Shown here: piece after piece, positions 5,395 to 8,361 of the stretch
How the letters are laid out: each line of letters begins with the position of its first letter
Position numbering within the stretch: the stretch's first letter is position 1
Source of the DNA: CAYMKL01 sp964390805
Lineage (GTDB): Bacteria > Chloroflexota > Anaerolineae > VGOG01
NCBI GenBank assembly: GCA_964390805.1
Contig: CAYMKL010000206.1
Span: forward strand, 1-8,361
DNA: 8,361 nucleotides
Direction: 5' to 3'
Notes under the pieces: generated by a model
Database searches by the model: none
Told to the model about the DNA's origin: nothing
The model's input: only the letters and a program-made list of their open reading frames with translations
Translations under genes and position numbers: made by a program

Positions 5395-6687
5395 ATGTCT
5401 AGCAAGCCTCCAGTCAACATGACGCACCGCGAGCGTGTGTTGGCCGCCCTAAACCACCAACAGCCGGATCGTGTGCCCATTGACTTCGGGGGCACAAAGA
5501 ACTCGACCATCCACATCCTTGCCTACGAACGCCTGAAGGCTCATCTGGGCAGCACCTCCGAAACCCATCTGATTGATCGCATGATGCAGGTGGTGGAGGT
5601 GGACGAGGCCATACTTCAGTATTTCGACGTGGATACCCGCGCCGTGCTGTCCGGCACGCCAGACCGTCCCGGAGGCCGGGAGCTGGGTGAGAACACCTAC
5701 GAGGACGAGTGGGGCGTGGTGCGGCATCAGCCTCCCACAGCATATTGGTACGAACTGGTGCACAGTCCCCTGGCCGGGGAGATCACCATCGCCGACATCG
5801 TGAACTACCCCTGGCCTGACCCTCACGATCCTGGGCGCGTGCGGAGTATCGTGCCACGCATCGAGCACCTGCGCCGCACAACGGATTGTGCATTGGTTCT
5901 TCACTTGCCTTCAGCCTTTGTTCACAAGAGCCAATACCTGCGAGGCTTTGAGGATTGGTTCATGGATACTGCTGCGGATCAGCGACTCATCGGAGCCCTG
6001 TTCGATGCTTTGTTGGAAGTGAACATGGCCATGGCCGGGGACATCCTTGAGGTGGCNNNNNNNNNNNNNNNNNNNNNNNNNNNNNNNNNNNNNNNNNNNN
6101 NNNNNNNNNNNNNNNNNNNNNNNNNNNNNNNNNNNNNNNNNNNNNNNNNNNNNNNNGGCCAGAACGGTCCCATCATCTCGCCACGAGCCTATCGCAAGCT
6201 GATCAAGCCCCGGCAGCAGTCTTACTTTGAATTCATCCATGCTCGCACGTCAGCGCCGATCCTGTTTCATAGTTGCGGCTCGCTCTACAGGCTGATGGAC
6301 GACCTCATTGAGATCGGCGCGCAGGCGGTGAACCCGGTGCAGGTGAGTGCGCGGGATATGGAGACCGATGGCCTAAAGCGGGAGTTTGGGGATCGCGTGG
6401 CCTTTTGGGGGGCAGTGGACACCCAGCACACTCTGCCCTTTGGCACGGTTGAAGATGTGCGGGCCGAGGTGCGGCGACGGATTCAAGACCTGGCGCCGGG
6501 CGGCGGCTACGTCCTGGCGGCAGTGCACAACATCCAGCCCGAAGTTCCACCCGAAAACATCTGCGCTATGTTTGAAGCTGCTCGGATGGCAACTGCTCAG
6601 CCTACCCTCCCGCAGGTTGCTCTTGGGGGCGGGACGGTTTCTGAACATCTGTCCGGAGTTAGCGTTTTGCCCGATACTACCTGCTAA
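5395..6687 (+). CDS. URO-D family protein, HSCG subtype (interrupted by assembly gap)
   Basis: A nominal 430 codons including the 100-N gap. The N-terminus MTHRERVLAALNHQQPDRVP (9-28) is a typical start for non-HemE URO-D relatives. After the gap come GQNGPIISPRAYRKLIKP, LFHSCGSLYRLMDDL (H292 and C294 in nominal numbering, the HxC metal pair of MtaA-like proteins), WGAVDTQHTLPFG, and VHNIQPEVPPENICAMFEAAR near the end. The third MtaA-type Cys ligand is not visible, since the loop reads VLAAVHNI. The MRQAGRY motif of HemE is missing, so porphyrin decarboxylation is not expected. A corrinoid- or thiol-linked methyl transfer is a family-based guess only. The protein is clearly different from the other URO-D product in this window, so this is not a recent duplication. 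The last 29 residues, from PTLPQV onward, and the TAA stop are encoded by a family P repeat, and the original C-terminus seems displaced. The start at 5395 follows an AAGGA site. Confidence 0.85.
   Translation: MSSKPPVNMTHRERVLAALNHQQPDRVPIDFGGTKNSTIHILAYERLKAHLGSTSETHLIDRMMQVVEVDEAILQYFDVDTRAVLSGTPDRPGGRELGENTYEDEWGVVRHQPPTAYWYELVHSPLAGEITIADIVNYPWPDPHDPGRVRSIVPRIEHLRRTTDCALVLHLPSAFVHKSQYLRGFEDWFMDTAADQRLIGALFDALLEVNMAMAGDILEVXXXXXXXXXXXXXXXXXXXXXXXXXXXXXXXXXXGQNGPIISPRAYRKLIKPRQQSYFEFIHARTSAPILFHSCGSLYRLMDDLIEIGAQAVNPVQVSARDMETDGLKREFGDRVAFWGAVDTQHTLPFGTVEDVRAEVRRRIQDLAPGGGYVLAAVHNIQPEVPPENICAMFEAARMATAQPTLPQVALGGGTVSEHLSGVSVLPDTTC
6057..6156. other. Assembly gap of 100 Ns
   Basis: Exactly 100 Ns, a conventional placeholder for a scaffold gap of unknown size, fall inside the second URO-D gene between DILEVA and GQNGP. 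Relatives usually have only about 13-16 residues here, including a DDLGTQNGP-type motif, so the true missing length may be near 40-50 bases. The frame is kept across the gap only because 100 happens to equal 3n+1. Confidence 0.95.
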
Positions 6688-6701
6688 ACCTGCGGGAGGG
6701 T
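6604..6701. repeat. Family P palindromic MITE-like element, copy 2
   Basis: 98 bp with the same perfect 15-bp terminal inverted repeats as copy 1 (6604-6618 and 6687-6701) and a closely similar interior. Both copies are preceded by CCT and followed by GAG. Here the outer flanks also contain CTGCTCA (6593-6599) and its complement TGAGCAG (6701-6707). The element carries the stop codon (6685-6687) of the second URO-D gene and ends about 48 bp before the isomerase start. Confidence 0.8.
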
Positions 6702-6704
6702 GAG

Positions 6705-6752
6705 CAGTTACCCCGGATGTTTGAAGTCTATGACGAGGAGGTTCAAGAATGA
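6705..6752 (+). pseudogene. Possible displaced C-terminal codons of the second URO-D gene
   Basis: Reading from CAG at 6705 gives 15 open codons, QLPRMFEVYDEEVQE, then TGA at 6750-6752. The TGA overlaps the isomerase ATG as ATGA, a common arrangement for translationally coupled genes. CAG also occurs just before the repeat (6598-6600), in the URO-D frame. Removing 6601-6707 joins the two frames exactly. This suggests the segment was the URO-D C-terminus before the family P repeat inserted. It is short, and part of it is also the isomerase ribosome-binding site, so chance is not excluded. Confidence 0.35.
6735..6741 (+). promoter_or_regulatory. Shine-Dalgarno GAGGAGG for the isomerase-like gene
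   Basis: A strong GAGGAGG lies 7 nt before the ATG at 6749. It is the best ribosome-binding site in the window and fixes this start. Confidence 0.8.
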
Positions 6753-8149
6753 CCGAAACCAAGAAAGCGAGGGTCGGTTTGCTGGGCATGATGACCGAGT
6801 ATTACGAGCGCTGGCCTGAGATCAAGCCCATGCTGGCCGAGTTCGGTGAGGAGCTGGTGGAGACCCTCTCGCCCTTCGCTGAAGTCGAGTTCCCCGGCGT
6901 ATGTACCACCCGCAAGCAGGTAGATCAGGCGGTGGCAGGTTTTGAGGCTGATGGCACGGATCTCCTCCTGGTCATCCTGCTCAGCTACGCGCCCAGCCAC
7001 ATCTCCCTGCCCGCGCTAAAGCGCACGCGCCTGCCCATCCTGTTTTTCAATACCCAGCCGTTGTACACCATCACCCAGGATACCCGCTCCGCAGACACCA
7101 CCAAGAGTCATGGTCTGTGCGGCATGCAGGACCTGGCCAACGTGCTGCTGCGGGCGGGGTGCAGGTTTCACATCGTGACGGGCTATTACAAAGATGAGCA
7201 GACCTTGGCCGAAGTCAAGTCCTGGTGCGACGCGGCGCGCACGGCGAGCTTCGTGCGTCGCACACGTATCGGGGTGCTCGGTCATCCGATGGAGGGTATG
7301 GGCGACTTTGGCGTTGATGAGACGGCCCTGCTCGACCAGGTCGGCGTCGAGGTGCGCCACATCGCCATGAAAGCCCTGTCCGAACGGGCCAAAGGCGCAC
7401 CGAAAGAAGAGATTGCCCAACAGATGGCTGAGGATCGCCAGCGCTTTCAGGTGCAGCAAGACATCACCGAGGACGAACACGAGGCCAGTTCACGGCTGGA
7501 GTGGGCGCTGCGCAAGATTTTGATCGAGCGCGAGATGCACGGTTTTGCCTTTGACTTTTTGTCCGTCGAGGAGGACGGCTGGCTGGCTACACTGCCCTTT
7601 CTGGCCGCCTCCAAGCTGCTGGCCGAAGGGTACGGCTTTGGCGGCGAAGGGGATGTGACCAGTGCCACGGCTGTGGCCATGATGGCCGAACTGGCCGGCG
7701 CAGCCAACTTCACCGAGATGTTCACCATGGACTTTGCCGGCAACTCGATCCTGATGATGCACATGGGCGAGTCCAACTGGAAGATGGCGCGAAAGGACGA
7801 GCCCATCCATCTGCTGCGCAGCACCCTGGGCATGGCGTATGTGTCCCTTGAACCATTGCTCCTCACCTTTAGCCTGGAGCCTGGCGAGGTCACCCTGGTC
7901 AGCCTCACCACTGCCGCCGACGGGAAGTTCAAGTTGATCGTGGCTGAGGGCCAGGTGGTTGATTTTCCGTACGTCGCTGACCTGTTCCGCCCTCACTACA
8001 AACTTCGGCCCGACGGCGACCTGAACGACTTTTTAACTCGCTTCAGCCTGGAGGGTGGCTCGCACCACCAGGCCATGGCTTACGGCCGCTGGGCGGGCAC
8101 GCTGGAGAAGCTTGCCGCCTTATTGGGGATCGAGTGTGCGCGTGTGTAG
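6749..8149 (+). CDS. L-arabinose/L-fucose isomerase family protein
   Basis: 466 residues, slightly shorter than E. coli AraA (500). The family interconverts aldoses and ketoses using a divalent metal such as Mn. The N-terminal Rossmann-like half starts KARVGLLGMMTEYYERWPE (6-24), with HGLCGMQDLANVLLRAG (121-137) and MEGMGDFGVDETALL (181-195) as family landmarks. The C-terminal half holds the metal site in AraA order: E300 in YGFGGEGD (295-302), E323 in FTEMF (321-325), H338 in MMHMGES (336-342) and H439/H440 in GGSHHQA (436-442). These appear equivalent to E306, E333, H350 and H450 of AraA, so catalysis looks intact. The usual AraA flanking residues (such as FMEDYTY and HMLEVCP) differ, so L-arabinose itself is not assured. 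No signal peptide, so a soluble cytosolic protein is inferred. Its product would be the natural substrate of the FGGY kinase encoded upstream. Confidence 0.88.
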   Translation: MTETKKARVGLLGMMTEYYERWPEIKPMLAEFGEELVETLSPFAEVEFPGVCTTRKQVDQAVAGFEADGTDLLLVILLSYAPSHISLPALKRTRLPILFFNTQPLYTITQDTRSADTTKSHGLCGMQDLANVLLRAGCRFHIVTGYYKDEQTLAEVKSWCDAARTASFVRRTRIGVLGHPMEGMGDFGVDETALLDQVGVEVRHIAMKALSERAKGAPKEEIAQQMAEDRQRFQVQQDITEDEHEASSRLEWALRKILIEREMHGFAFDFLSVEEDGWLATLPFLAASKLLAEGYGFGGEGDVTSATAVAMMAELAGAANFTEMFTMDFAGNSILMMHMGESNWKMARKDEPIHLLRSTLGMAYVSLEPLLLTFSLEPGEVTLVSLTTAADGKFKLIVAEGQVVDFPYVADLFRPHYKLRPDGDLNDFLTRFSLEGGSHHQAMAYGRWAGTLEKLAALLGIECARV

Positions 8150-8169
8150 CTGGACAACATTAAGTTAGT

Positions 8170-8313
8170 GTCATTGCGAGTTTATCCATGGCGGGTGGCC
8201 GCCACTCAGGATGTAAGAAACATACACAGTTTCTTAGTAGCGGAGCGAAGCAATCTCCCGCCTCCACTTGCAGACAACGGTGGAGATTGCTTCGTCGCTC
8301 CACTCCTACTAAG
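8170..8313. repeat. Family A palindromic element, copy 3 (altered right end)
   Basis: It starts with GTCATTGCGAG (8170-8180), and its first 24 bases match copy 1 exactly. A central hairpin, TAAGAAAC (8214-8221) with GTTTCTTA (8229-8236), has a 7-nt loop and no insertion. A second palindrome pairs CTTAGTAG (8233-8240) with CTACTAAG (8306-8313) around a 13-bp pair (8246-8258 and 8282-8294). The expected right end CTCGCAATGAC is absent. It lies 20 bp after the isomerase stop. It may act as a transcript-end structure but lacks a T-tract. No gene is seen from 8150 to the window end. Confidence 0.75.
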
Positions 8314-8361
8314 CCTACATTTCGCACTTTTCAAACTGAATAGAGAGCGAAGTTTGTCTTA

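Overview
The window is 8.36 kb of GC-rich bacterial DNA, all coding on the + strand. It holds five genes in one direction with 61-262 bp between them, so it reads as one operon or a tight cluster. In order they are: an ADP-ribosylglycohydrolase-fold protein fused to two beta-sandwich modules (104-2281); a URO-D (uroporphyrinogen decarboxylase-like) family protein (2370-3476); an FGGY carbohydrate kinase (3739-5247); a second, divergent URO-D family protein broken by a 100-N assembly gap (5395-6687); and an L-arabinose/L-fucose isomerase-like protein (6749-8149). No transporter, regulator, aldolase, tRNA, rRNA or CRISPR array is visible. The run of Ns shows that this is a scaffolded draft assembly, probably metagenomic. 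Repeat style and gene content recall Chloroflexota (Anaerolineae-like) genomes; that is an impression, not a measurement.

The isomerase plus FGGY kinase is the classic AraA/AraB or FucI/FucK logic: aldose to ketose, then ketose to ketose phosphate. The first gene, a cytosolic hydrolase-fold protein with sugar-binding-type modules, could release the sugar from a glycoside or ribosyl conjugate. The two URO-D proteins lack the haem-pathway signature and are not HemE; their relatives include corrinoid/CoM methyltransferases of the MtaA type, but their role here is unknown. Together this looks like an uncharacterised catabolic pathway for an unusual or modified sugar. The substrate cannot be read from the sequence.

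The second striking aspect is repeat colonisation. All four gene junctions, and the 3' flank of the last gene, contain a small palindromic element. Family P (about 97-98 bp, 15-bp perfect terminal inverted repeats) sits at junctions 1-2 and 4-5 and supplies the C-terminal codons and stop of the gene before it. Family A (ends GTCATTGCGAG / CTCGCAATGAC) sits at junctions 2-3 and 3-4 and after gene 5. In the first A copy a third palindromic element (family B, 78 bp) lies nested in the loop of the central hairpin. A further short repeat is embedded in frame inside the first gene. The repeats have therefore reshaped both intergenic regions and protein sequences.

Bases 1-103 hold only the leader of the first gene: a Shine-Dalgarno and a weak inverted repeat, with no convincing promoter. 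Bases 8150-8361 hold a family A element and no gene.
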